Shown here one piece after another: positions 25,230 through 32,918 of a stretch of DNA of 36,327 bases. The translations under genes were made by a program, and so were the position numbers. The stretch lies in NCBI GenBank assembly GCA_021324775.1, contig JAJPIM010000019.1:1-36327 (forward strand), written 5' to 3'. The notes under the pieces are model-generated. The model was not told the DNA's origin and searched no databases. It saw nothing but the letters and a program-made list of their open reading frames with translations. This stretch comes from Gemmatimonadota bacterium. Its GTDB lineage: Bacteria > Gemmatimonadota > Gemmatimonadetes > Gemmatimonadales > Gemmatimonadaceae. The stretch's first letter is position 1. Each line of letters opens with the position of its first letter.

Positions 25230-25268
25230 AAAGAGAGAGGGGAGAAAGGAGAAAGGAGAAAAGAGAAA
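25230..25268 (-). repeat. Purine-rich tract directly upstream of the M28 peptidase start
   Basis: Thirty-nine bases of G and A on the plus strand except the final base, with GAGAAAGGAGAAAGGAGAAA in the middle. On the coding strand this is a pyrimidine-only leader that touches the ATG at 25229 and fills nearly the whole gap behind the reductase stop. Similar tracts lie at 13759, 30762 and 36308. Confidence 0.85.
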
Positions 25269-25274
25269 ACAGCG

Positions 25275-26936
25275 TTACGCGCCTGCTGGGACGATACGAG
25301 CGAGGGCGCTTTCGTCATCGCGCTCCAGGGCGGCTTCGGCTTGCAAGTTTACGTGATTCGCATCGATGCTGGCGATGGCGAGCGTCTTGCCTTTGGCGCG
25401 GTAGGCGACGGACGCGGGTCCCTTCCCTGGCGTGCCCGCCACATCGATCCGGTCCCATTGCTCGGCGTGGCCGCTGTAGCGGATCGCGACATCGTAATGG
25501 TGGCTCCAGAAATACGGTACGGCGTCGAAGCGCTCGCGGTTGCCGAGGATGTTGCGCGCCGCGGTTTGTCCCTGGCGCTGGGCGACCACCCAGTGCTCGA
25601 CGCGTATCCGCGTGCCGGTGTGTGGATCCGGCCATCGGGCGATGTCGCCGGCGGCATAGATCCGCGGTACGCTCGTCTCCAGAAACTCGTTGACCGTGAT
25701 CCCGCGATCGACGGCAAGTCCGGCCTGGGCTGCGAGGTCAGTGCGCGGCCGCACGCCGACGCCGGCCACGACGAGATCTGCTGGCAGCGACGCGCCGTTG
25801 TCGAGGGTGACCGATCCGGCTTCGATCTTCGCGGGCTTCGCCCGCAGATGGAACTCGACGCCGTGCCCTTCGTGCAGCGTCCGGATGTATCCGCCGAACT
25901 GGGGGCCGAGGACGCGCTCGAGGGGTGAGGATTCGGGGGCGACCACACGGACCTCGATGTCTCGCTGCCGCAGTGAGCCCGCGACCTCGAGACCGATGAA
26001 GCTCGCGCCGATGACCACGGCGCGGCGTTTCCCCTCGGCCGCCGCGATGATGGCGCGACTGTCGTCCCACGAGCGCAGCGTGAAGACATGTGGCCGCTCA
26101 TGGCCCGGAATGTCCAGGCGCACCGCTTCCGCGCCGGTGGCGATCAGCAGCGCGCCATAAGGCACACGGCGGTTGCCCTCTGGCTGCTGATGTTGGGCAG
26201 AGATTGCGCCGTTCTCGAACGGCGCCGGCTGCCCTCGACGACCGGCCCCTGCGCGGAGGGGTGGTTCCAGCACGACCTCGGCGCGTGCGACATCGATCGA
26301 CGCCACTTGGGCGCGGATGATATCGATCTTGTGCTCGTCGTAGAAACCGGGCGGGCGGAGCGGCATCCATTCCGCTTGCGCCGTGCCTGCCAGGAAATCC
26401 TTCGAGAGATTGGGACGGTCGTAGGGAGAATCCAGTTCACCGTCGACGATCGTGACCGAGCCCGAGAACCCTTCACGCCGGAGCATCTCCGCCGCCGCAC
26501 TGCCGGCGGCGCCAGCGCCGATGATGACGACTGACTGGGGAGACGGGCGCCGTTCGGGAACAGGGCCGGCAGGCGCCAGCGGATCGCGTTCCGCGCGTTT
26601 GGCCATCACGTACCACCGGCCGCCGCGGCGTTCGACATCCCAGCATGCGATCGGGTTCAGTGCGGGCGCGCGGAGCGCCGCCCCGGTCCGGAGGCTGAAG
26701 CACGCGTGGTGGAGCGGACAGCGCACGGTGTCGCCGACGAGCAATCCCTCCACGAGCGGCCCGCTGTAGTGCGTGCACGCGGCGGCCACCGCGAACACCT
26801 CGTGGCCATGCCGCGCGAGTACGACCGGTTCTCCCCCCGCGTGACCCAGGAGCATCGCACCATCACCGAGATCCGTGGCGGCGCAACCGGCGGTGCGGAG
26901 ATCAGGTCCGCTCAGCGGTGCGGATTCACTCGACAT
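25275..26936 (-). CDS. Rieske-FAD pyridine nucleotide-disulfide oxidoreductase (AIFL-like) with captured repeat
   Basis: 553 residues. Residues about 12-112 are a Rieske ferredoxin domain (Cys54-T-His56; Cys73-P-L-His76) for a [2Fe-2S] cluster. From 135 there is an FAD-dependent NAD(P)H reductase: GAGAAG at 140-145, YDRPNLSKDFLAG, GALLIATGAE, an NAD-binding segment (VVIGASFIGLEVAGSLR), YAAGDIARWPD, and a C-terminal reductase domain. The fusion is known from AIFL-type proteins and transfers electrons from NAD(P)H to a partner, not identifiable here. Between VVLE (221-224) and RRVPYGALL (256-264) there are about 31 extra residues, mostly derived from a family B palindrome. Their position, before the conserved strand, suggests a surface loop. 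The gene lies 38 bp behind the glycosylase gene. Confidence 0.93.
   Translation of the reverse strand: MSSESAPLSGPDLRTAGCAATDLGDGAMLLGHAGGEPVVLARHGHEVFAVAAACTHYSGPLVEGLLVGDTVRCPLHHACFSLRTGAALRAPALNPIACWDVERRGGRWYVMAKRAERDPLAPAGPVPERRPSPQSVVIIGAGAAGSAAAEMLRREGFSGSVTIVDGELDSPYDRPNLSKDFLAGTAQAEWMPLRPPGFYDEHKIDIIRAQVASIDVARAEVVLEPPLRAGAGRRGQPAPFENGAISAQHQQPEGNRRVPYGALLIATGAEAVRLDIPGHERPHVFTLRSWDDSRAIIAAAEGKRRAVVIGASFIGLEVAGSLRQRDIEVRVVAPESSPLERVLGPQFGGYIRTLHEGHGVEFHLRAKPAKIEAGSVTLDNGASLPADLVVAGVGVRPRTDLAAQAGLAVDRGITVNEFLETSVPRIYAAGDIARWPDPHTGTRIRVEHWVVAQRQGQTAARNILGNRERFDAVPYFWSHHYDVAIRYSGHAEQWDRIDVAGTPGKGPASVAYRAKGKTLAIASIDANHVNLQAEAALERDDESALARIVPAGA
26195..26255 (-). repeat. Family B palindrome copy inside the reductase coding sequence
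   Basis: GCGCCGTTCTCGAACGGCGC occupies 26206-26225. The flanks GGCAGA on one side and GGCTGCCCTCG then CGAC on the other match the copies in the array at 31430-31715. The stretch keeps the reading frame and encodes roughly residues 228-248, including PAPFENGA. ACCGGCCCCTGCG, resembling half of family A, follows at 26231. Confidence 0.8.
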
Positions 26937-26974
26937 CGGTCATGCCTCCTCACCGGCGCCGCGCCGGAATGTGG

Positions 26975-27802
26975 TCATCTGCTCCGTCTCGCCGCCGCGC
27001 GTTTGGCCGCCGAGCGTTTCGCTGCCGGCCGTTTCGATGCGCCGCGCTTCACTGTGCCGGGGCGGCGGGCCTTGCCGCCGCGTTTCGTGATAGCGCGCTT
27101 CGTGACGGCGCGCTTCGTGAGGGCGCGCTTCGGTGCGCCGTGTTTGCGGCGTTTCGCGGCGTCGCGGGCCAGCAGTCTCCGGCGTGCGTCCGCCGTTTCC
27201 GGCAACTCGAGACTCCGCCACAGATACCATGCCGCGAATGATGCGTATGGTGTCCATGCCGCGCCACGCGCGAGGACCTCCTTGGGTGTCGGCATGCGCT
27301 TCAGGTTGTAGGCGAGCTGCACTGCGATGCGGACGCCGAGGTCGAGATCGGGCAGGACATCGGGGCGGCCCAGGCGGAACATCATGAACATCTGCGCGGT
27401 CCACTTGCCGATGCCTTTGACGCTCGTGAGCGCTTCCATGAGCGCGTCGTCGCCGAGCTCGTGAAGCCGGTCTACGGGGACCGTGCCGTCGGCGGCACGG
27501 GCAGCGAGATCCTTGAGATACAGCGTCTTGGCGCGAGAGAGGCCAGCGGCTCGCAGTTTTTCGTCGGGCGTGGCCAGCAATTCTTCCGGAGTGGGCGCGC
27601 GTCCACCGTAGAGCGCTTCGAAGCGGCCGTGGATGGTACCGGCCGCCTTGCCTGAGAGCTGCTGAAAGACGATCGCGCGGGCGAGTGCGCCGAGGTGCGT
27701 GCCGTCGGTGCGCGGGCCAGGCGGGAGTTTGCCGACGCGGTCGATGATGCGGCCGAGGATGGGGTCGGCCTGCCTGAGATGCGGGATAGCGGGATGGTCC
27801 AC
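26975..27802 (-). CDS. DNA-3-methyladenine glycosylase II-type (HhH-GPD) with basic tail
   Basis: 275 residues from GTG 27802, four bases after the S9 peptidase stop. The core (about 1-210) is an HhH-GPD base-excision glycosylase: LARAIVFQQLSGKAAGTIHG, the helix-hairpin-helix LTSVKGIGKWTAQMFMMF (about 127-144), and the catalytic aspartate region LPDLDLGVRIA. This fits AlkA-type enzymes that remove alkylated purines; there is no Fe-S cysteine cluster. After the core comes a tail of about 65 residues rich in Lys, Arg and Ala with degenerate TKRAVTKRAITKR units, resembling histone H1-like tails and probably binding DNA non-specifically. The start has no clear SD. Confidence 0.92.
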   Translation of the reverse strand: MDHPAIPHLRQADPILGRIIDRVGKLPPGPRTDGTHLGALARAIVFQQLSGKAAGTIHGRFEALYGGRAPTPEELLATPDEKLRAAGLSRAKTLYLKDLAARAADGTVPVDRLHELGDDALMEALTSVKGIGKWTAQMFMMFRLGRPDVLPDLDLGVRIAVQLAYNLKRMPTPKEVLARGAAWTPYASFAAWYLWRSLELPETADARRRLLARDAAKRRKHGAPKRALTKRAVTKRAITKRGGKARRPGTVKRGASKRPAAKRSAAKRAAARRSR

Positions 27803-27806
27803 GCGG

Positions 27807-30038
27807 CTACCCGCCGTTCTTCAGCATGCGGTCGAGAAACCCCGCGGTCGCCTGATATGCTTCGACCCAGTGCCGATGCTGGACGAAATCGTGCACCTCG
27901 TCCGGGAACACGATCGTCTCGACGTGCACACCGCGAGCGCGGAGATCCTCGGTGAGCTGGACCGTCTGGTCGAAATTCACATTTCGGTCGTCGTCGCCCT
28001 GGATCAGCAGGACCGGCGAGCGCCATGTGGCGGTCGAGGACATCGGCGACGACCGGTACGCGAGGCGGCGGGCCTGGAGATCCCGCTCAGTATCCCATCC
28101 GGGGACCAGCGCATCGAATTCCAGATTCCAGTCGTGCACACCATGCCAGTCGACGCCCGCCGCGTACAAGTCCGATGCGCGCGCGAGGGCGAGCGCGGTC
28201 AGATACCCGCCGTAGGAACCGCCCCAGGCGCCGATGCGGGCCGGGTCGACATCGGAGCGGCCGCGGAGATAGAGACCTGCGCCTTCGACATCGTTGTATT
28301 CCGACGCGCCTGTGGCGCCGTAGTTCATCGCCTCGCGGAAATCGAGACCGTAGCCGATACCGCTCCGGTAGTTCACCGACAGCACGACATAGCCGCGGCT
28401 CGCGAGGTACTGATTCATCCCGTAGGCATTGGAGTAGTACTGCATGTAGTGCCAACCGAGGAGCATTTCGCGGCGCGAGCCTCCGTGGAAGAACACGGCC
28501 GCGGGGTGCCGGGTGGGGTGCGCCGGGTCGTCGCCTGGCGGGAGGAAGAGCTGGCCGTGCAGCTCCATGCCATCCGCCGCGGGGAACGTCACCAACTGTG
28601 GCTGGACGAGCGAGTGCAGCGGGAACGCGGCGGGTAGCGCGTTGTTCGCGAGGTTGCGGATCGGGCCGTGCGAGCCGGTGACGAGCGCCGGCGTGGCTGG
28701 CCTGTTCGCCGTTGAATAGAGCAACGCGATGCCACTGCCATCGGCGAGCGGGGCGGGCGCCCATTCGATGTCACCTCGCGCGGAGTCATCGCCGGTCACC
28801 ACGCGCTCAGCGGCGGAGCCGGGGGTGACGGGGATTCGCCAGAGGTGGCGCCGCTCGAGATCGTTCTGGTTGCTGCTGACGATGAGGGCGGAGCGATCGG
28901 GTGTGAGAGCTGCATTCTCGATCTCGAACTCGCCAGGCGTGAGCGGCGTCGCGTCGCCGCCCGCGGACGGCACGCCATAGAGATGCTCCCAGCCGTCGTG
29001 CTCCCATGGGAAGACGATCTCATTCCCCGCCGTCCAGAACAACTGCGTGGCGTCGTCCAACTCGTGGAAGACACTGCCGCGTCCTTCGGTGGCATGCCAG
29101 ATGGCGCGTCCGATGCCGGTGGCGGGATCTGCGAGCCAGATGGACCAGGGTTGGCCGGCGCGTTGTGCGCCGAAGACAGACATCCGCGTCCGAGCGGGGC
29201 GTCGTATGAAAGCGATCTCGTGTCCGTCCGGCGACCATGAGGGGTCGGCGTCGCGGTCGACCGATGGGGCGAGGTACGTGAGCGTGTGCGCGGTCACATC
29301 GTAGACCCCGATGAAGCCGTGCGCGCCGCGATCGCTCACAAACGCGAGGCGGTTCCCGTCGGGAGACCAGCGGAGCCCGGACGCGTGGCCGCGGGTATGA
29401 AGGACCTGAGCCGGCGGCGTGCGCCCGTCGGTGGTCGTCCACCAGATCTGGTCCTTGAGGATGTAGGCGACGCGATTGCCGGCGGGCGATGCCGCGGGCG
29501 AATGCCCTTCGCCCACGCGGCGCGGCGGGCCCGCGGGCCGCATGCCAGCGCCGAGTGTGACCGTCCAGACAGCCTGCTCGGCGCCTGACGGGATGAGCGC
29601 GGGGTTAGCGATCTCGCCGTGGGAATTGGCATCGCCGCCGCGCACGTAGACGAGACCGTGGCCGCCGGACGTCCAGCGGACATCGGTGATCACCTGGCCA
29701 TCGTCGCCGGCGTACGCCGTCACGCGGTGGGCCGAGTAGGATGGCGGAGCGGCGACCCAGATATTGCGGGCGCCGGCGCTGTCGAAGACCCACGCGACCG
29801 CACCGCCAACGGGTGCGGCGGCGAGATCGCTCGGGAAGGGAGCGGACAGCACCTGTTCTATCGAGAACGCCGGCGCTGCTCCGCCCGTTTGCGGGCTGAC
29901 GGCCGGCGTTACGCCAGGTGGCGTTACGCCAGGTGGCGTTACGCCGGGTGGCGTCAGCCGAGGCGGCGTTGCGGCGAGCGTGGCCACCGCGCCCAGAGCG
30001 AGCGCGGCGAACCACAGGGCGCGTCGTGTTGCAGTCAT
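27807..30038 (-). CDS. Secreted S9-family serine peptidase (prolyl oligopeptidase/DPP-like)
   Basis: 743 residues from ATG 30038 (a GTG at 30053 adds five). A signal peptide covers residues 1 to about 25 (LWFAALALGAVATLAA), followed by TPPGV repeats. Residues about 60-470 form a TolB/WD40-like propeller (SPDGNRLAFVSDRGAHG, WSPDGHEIAFIRRP). The C-terminal alpha/beta-hydrolase has its triad: Ser in GAWGGSYGGYLT, Asp in QGDDDRNVNF and His in PDEVHDFV. It probably cleaves short peptides, often after proline, in the periplasm. With the PEBP-like lipoprotein 30 bp before it and the glycosylase 4 bp after, it sits in a minus-strand run of six genes. Confidence 0.94.
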   Translation of the reverse strand: MTATRRALWFAALALGAVATLAATPPRLTPPGVTPPGVTPPGVTPAVSPQTGGAAPAFSIEQVLSAPFPSDLAAAPVGGAVAWVFDSAGARNIWVAAPPSYSAHRVTAYAGDDGQVITDVRWTSGGHGLVYVRGGDANSHGEIANPALIPSGAEQAVWTVTLGAGMRPAGPPRRVGEGHSPAASPAGNRVAYILKDQIWWTTTDGRTPPAQVLHTRGHASGLRWSPDGNRLAFVSDRGAHGFIGVYDVTAHTLTYLAPSVDRDADPSWSPDGHEIAFIRRPARTRMSVFGAQRAGQPWSIWLADPATGIGRAIWHATEGRGSVFHELDDATQLFWTAGNEIVFPWEHDGWEHLYGVPSAGGDATPLTPGEFEIENAALTPDRSALIVSSNQNDLERRHLWRIPVTPGSAAERVVTGDDSARGDIEWAPAPLADGSGIALLYSTANRPATPALVTGSHGPIRNLANNALPAAFPLHSLVQPQLVTFPAADGMELHGQLFLPPGDDPAHPTRHPAAVFFHGGSRREMLLGWHYMQYYSNAYGMNQYLASRGYVVLSVNYRSGIGYGLDFREAMNYGATGASEYNDVEGAGLYLRGRSDVDPARIGAWGGSYGGYLTALALARASDLYAAGVDWHGVHDWNLEFDALVPGWDTERDLQARRLAYRSSPMSSTATWRSPVLLIQGDDDRNVNFDQTVQLTEDLRARGVHVETIVFPDEVHDFVQHRHWVEAYQATAGFLDRMLKNGG
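29911..29957 (-). repeat. 15-bp minisatellite encoding TPPGV repeats in the S9 peptidase
   Basis: Three near-identical 15-base units (GGCGTTACGCCAGGT on the plus strand) encode TPPGV just behind the signal peptide, with degenerate copies on both sides. It lengthens the linker between the signal peptide and the propeller. Confidence 0.85.
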
Positions 30039-30068
30039 TCGATCACGTTCCACGCATCGCGCTGGCGA

Positions 30069-30761
30069 CTACCGGGCGAACAGGCCTTCGATCGATCCTT
30101 GCGCGAGCAAGTGGCCTCGCAGGTAGAACATGATATTCGCGCCGGTGGACTGCGGGCCGACCTCCTGTATCGTGGGGACATCGAGCGCGTAGACGTGGAA
30201 CAGGTAGTGGTGCGGCTGGTCGCCGTTGGGCGGGCATGGTCCGCCGTAGTGGCTGAACCCGTAGTCCGTGTAGCCGCTCTTGGAGCCCTTTACCGGACTG
30301 GCCGCGGAGCCTGCTCCAGCGGGGAGGCTGGTGACCGTGGCGGGGATGTTGAACACCGTCCAGTGCCAGAAGCCCGTGCTGGTCGGCGCGTCGGGATCGA
30401 ACAGCGTGACGACGAAGCTCTTGGTGCCGGGCGGCGCGCCGGACCACGACAACTGGGGCGATGTATTGCCGCCGCCGCAGCCATTGAACTCGGACGACGT
30501 GGGCAGCGTGCCACCGGCCGTGAAGGTGCTGCTGGTGACCGTGATCGGCGCGGGGTTGGACGGCGAGGCGGGTGCCGCGAACGGCCGGGCGCCTGACGCG
30601 GGCGCGGCGGGAGCGGCAGCCGGATGCGTCGTATCCGTGGCGGTGGCCGAGGTGCCAGCGGCGCCGGCTGATCCGGCCGATGGTGCCGATCCTGATGGCG
30701 TGCAAGCCGCGACGACAAGACCGGCGAGGAGCGCTGTCAGGCGCGTGATCCGAGTTCCCAT
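30069..30761 (-). CDS. PEBP/YbhB-type lipoprotein
   Basis: 230 residues from ATG 30761. The frame is open to 30857, but the signal peptide (LTALLAGLVVAAC) defines this start and its lipobox. An Ala/Pro/Ser-rich linker of about 60 residues follows, then a phosphatidylethanolamine-binding-protein domain of the YbhB/YbcL type: SEFNGCGGGNTSPQLSWSGAP, LFDPDAPTSTGFWHWTVFNIP, then SHYGGPCPPNGDQPHHYLF and YALD. The DPDAP and GGPCPP regions form the family's anion-binding pocket. The biochemical role of bacterial members is unclear. No SD: the ATG is preceded directly by a C/T-rich leader. Confidence 0.92.
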   Translation of the reverse strand: MGTRITRLTALLAGLVVAACTPSGSAPSAGSAGAAGTSATATDTTHPAAAPAAPASGARPFAAPASPSNPAPITVTSSTFTAGGTLPTSSEFNGCGGGNTSPQLSWSGAPPGTKSFVVTLFDPDAPTSTGFWHWTVFNIPATVTSLPAGAGSAASPVKGSKSGYTDYGFSHYGGPCPPNGDQPHHYLFHVYALDVPTIQEVGPQSTGANIMFYLRGHLLAQGSIEGLFAR

Positions 30762-30796
30762 AGGAGAGAGAAGAAAGTAGAAAGTAGAAAGTAGAT
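30762..30796 (-). repeat. Purine-rich tract directly upstream of the PEBP start
   Basis: Plus strand AGGAGAGAGAAGAAAGTAG followed by two further AAAGTAG units (7-base period), ending with ATGAG. On the coding strand it is a C/T-rich leader touching the ATG at 30761, like the one before the M28 peptidase. Confidence 0.8.
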
Positions 30797-30853
30797 GAGA
30801 CAGCCGCGGGCCGGTGTGTGTGCGGCCGGCGCAGAGTAATGATAGAGCGAGTA

Positions 30854-31363
30854 TCACGGCGCTGCCGGCCCCGGCGACCCCCTTCCCTGCTGTGGCAGCC
30901 GCTCGTACACCGGCGTCCCTCCGGCTACGGTCATGAGGACCCGTGCGTTGCGGAGCTCGGCGGCGGGCGTGCGGGTCAAGTCGCGGTCCAGGAGGACGAA
31001 ATCAGCCAGCTTGCCCGGCGCCAGCGTTCCCTTGTCGTGCTCCTGGAACTCGGCGTATGCCGCACCGCTGGTGTAGGCCCTCAGGGCCTCCTCGATCGTG
31101 GACCCCGGCACGACCATCGCCCCGTGTGCATCCACCACACGCGTCGCGGCGGTCACCAGTTTTTGCACTTCCGCGCTCGACCCGACGGCCGCGAGCCGAC
31201 CGGCTCGCACGGCCACCGCGCCAGCCCAGGGCCTGGTGGGTTCTCCGGTCCACACGTGGGCGTTGACGATCGCGAGTGAGACCGGCTCAGATGGCGGCGG
31301 GGATGGGGGGCGGTTCACGCGAGAGCCGATGGTGAGGAGAGCGCCGAGATAGCCGGCGGCCAA
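30854..31363 (-). pseudogene. Amidohydrolase with the catalytic barrel deleted in frame
   Basis: 169 codons from TTG 31363. Residues about 28-87 match the N-terminal beta-sandwich of YtcJ-like amidohydrolases (LAIVNAHVWTGE, AGAVAVRAGRLAAVGSSAEV, VVDAHGAMVVPG). Residues about 88-162 match their C-terminus (TIEEALRAYTSGAAYAEFQE, GTLAPGKLADFVLLDRD, ARVLMTVAGGTPVYER). In normal proteins about 350-400 residues with the metal-binding H-x-H and the TIM barrel lie between these parts; here they are joined directly at VVPG/STIEEAL. The product cannot be an active hydrolase. The frame is intact, so it may still be translated, or the deletion is recent. Fixing the exact junction would need a comparison with a full-length relative. 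Confidence 0.85.
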
Positions 31364-31768
31364 TGGATTTCATGCGGCAATCTGGGGCGTGGCCGGGGGT
31401 GGCGTCGAGTCTGGCTTTGCGACGAAACGCCGGGAGGCGCCGTTCACGAACGGCGCCTGCTGCCCTCGGCGACTGGTGGGTGGTGGCAGCGACTGGTGGC
31501 GGCTCGGCGGGGTGCGGCTGCCGGCGGGGTGCGGCAGAATGCGCCGTTCTCGAACGGCGCCTGCTGCTCTCGGCGACTGGTGGGTGGTGGCAGCGACTGG
31601 TGGCTGCTGGCGGGGTGCGGCTGCCGGCGGGGTGCGGCAGAATGCGCCGTTCTCGAACGGCGCCTGCTGCTCTCGGCGACTGGTGGGTGGTGGCAACGAC
31701 TGGTGGCTGCTCGTGCTGTGGAGCGACATTCCGCAGATACCGTCCTTTACCTCAGCCCACTGGCAATC
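31364..31768. other. Intergenic region dominated by family B repeats
   Basis: About 405 bp between the broken amidohydrolase and the beta-lactamase-like gene. Apart from the three-unit repeat array I see no gene. Frames that cross the array on both strands are open only because the repeat lacks stops. The last 50 bases before 31769 should carry the promoter of the beta-lactamase-like gene, but I cannot place boxes. Confidence 0.5.
31430..31715 (+). repeat. Family B tandem array, three units of about 103 bp
   Basis: Palindromes lie at 31436-31457 (GGCGCCGTTC, AC, GAACGGCGCC), 31541-31560 and 31644-31663 (both GCGCCGTTCTCGAACGGCGC). Spacing is 104 and 103 bases. Each is followed by TGCTG, then CTCGGCGACTGGTGGGTGGTGG and a degenerate second half with GCGGGGTGCGG. 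The same core is found inside the reductase gene at 26206. Confidence 0.93.
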
Positions 31769-32719
31769 GTGTCTTATCGCGTCCGGCAGCTTTTGATGAT
31801 CACGGGTGCGGGATTGCTGGCCGCGTGTGCGGGGCATCATCCGGCAACGGGTGCGTCCCCGGCGCGGGTGATGCGCGCCGGCTCCGGCGACTCGCTTGCG
31901 GCCGTGATCCGGCAGCGCGTGGCTGCTGTGCCTGGAGCCGCGGCCGGGATCTACTATCGGGCGGTGGACGCGCCGGCGGACACCCTCGCGATCGGCGCGG
32001 ACAGCAGCTTCCACGCCGCGAGCACGATGAAAATCGCGATCATGATCCAGGTTTTCCGCGATGCGGAAGCCGGGCGGCTTGCACTTGGCCAGGAGATCAT
32101 CGTGCGCAACCAGTTCGCGAGCATCGCGGATGGTTCACCGTACGCGCTCGATCCGAAAGACGATTCGGACAGTGGCATGTACGACCTCGTGGGGCACAGC
32201 GTCACCGTCCGCGACCTCACGATGCGGATGATCCAGCGCTCGAGTAACCTTGCCACCAACACCGTGATCGGACTCGTGGGCGCGTCGCGTGCCGACTCGA
32301 CCGCGCATGCGCTCGGTGCGAGTCACATCCGTGTGTTGCGCGGAGTGGAAGACGGCAAGGCGTTCGCGCGGGGGTTGAACAACACGACGACCGCGCGGGA
32401 TCTTGGCGCGCTGCTCATGGCGATACAGCAGGACAGGGCCGCGACACCGGCGGATTGTGCGGCGATGCGACGGGTGTTAGTCGGGCAGGAGTTCAACACG
32501 GAAATCCCGGCCGGGTTGCCGGCCGGGACGAAAGTTGCGCACAAGACCGGGCAGATCACGGGCGTGTTGCACGACGCGGCGATCGTGTATCCGGCGACTG
32601 CGCCGCCGTACGTGCTGGTGGTGCTGACGAGCGGCATACCGGACGAGCGAGTGGCGCGTGCCATGATCGCCGATATTTCGCGGATGGTGTATGGGCACTA
32701 CATCGGCGAGGGCCGGTGA
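31769..32719 (+). CDS. Class A beta-lactamase-like serine hydrolase, lipoprotein
   Basis: 316 residues from GTG 31769. This start gives Arg4 and Arg6 followed by a lipoprotein signal with Cys20 (LLAAC); ATG 31796 would leave too short a signal. Penicillin-recognising motifs are present: S-T-M-K at 85-88, S-S-N at 158-160 and K-T-G at 259-261. The omega-loop region reads RGVEDGKAFARGLNNTTT: Glu194 may correspond to Glu166, but it lies two residues closer to the TTT motif than in classical enzymes, and the ExxLN motif is missing. It could be a beta-lactamase or a related DD-peptidase-like hydrolase (PF13354). It is alone on its strand between the repeat array and a convergent lipoprotein gene. 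Confidence 0.88.
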   Translation: MSYRVRQLLMITGAGLLAACAGHHPATGASPARVMRAGSGDSLAAVIRQRVAAVPGAAAGIYYRAVDAPADTLAIGADSSFHAASTMKIAIMIQVFRDAEAGRLALGQEIIVRNQFASIADGSPYALDPKDDSDSGMYDLVGHSVTVRDLTMRMIQRSSNLATNTVIGLVGASRADSTAHALGASHIRVLRGVEDGKAFARGLNNTTTARDLGALLMAIQQDRAATPADCAAMRRVLVGQEFNTEIPAGLPAGTKVAHKTGQITGVLHDAAIVYPATAPPYVLVVLTSGIPDERVARAMIADISRMVYGHYIGEGR

Positions 32720-32743
32720 AATGTGGCTGGGGCCGGGAAGGGC

Positions 32744-32773
32744 GGGCCGGTCGCGACCGGCCCCTACCAGGGC
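32744..32773 (+). repeat. Family A palindrome copy 3 (REP-like), perfect
   Basis: GGGCCGGTCGCGACCGGCCC is an exact 20-base palindrome (32744-32763) followed by CCTACCAGGG. It lies 25 bp behind the beta-lactamase-like gene, in the gap to a convergent gene, a typical REP position. Confidence 0.75.
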
Positions 32774-32867
32774 AACCTTCCGATCGCCTTTACAGTGGGA
32801 TCGCGTGGACCGGGTGCTGTTGCCGACCGGTGGCGAAAGCCGATGAGACGTGGACGGAAAACACGAA

Positions 32868-32889
32868 GGACCGGTCGAAGACCGGCCCT
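32868..32889 (+). repeat. Degenerate family A palindrome
   Basis: GGACCGGTC, GAA, GACCGGCCC: a nine-base stem with one mismatch, followed by TTGCG. It lies about 105 bp from copy 3 in the same convergent gap, so the two form a REP-like pair. Confidence 0.6.
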
Positions 32890-32918
32890 TGCGACGCACA
32901 TCGGTCCGCAACGCAGAA

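Noticed and set aside
23739-25928. Plus-strand open frame of about 730 codons opposite the M28 peptidase
   Set aside because: It is antisense to two well-supported genes, is arginine-rich and has no recognisable domain.
31430-31715. Family B array as a CRISPR
   Set aside because: The intervals between palindromes are themselves repeated, so there are no spacers.
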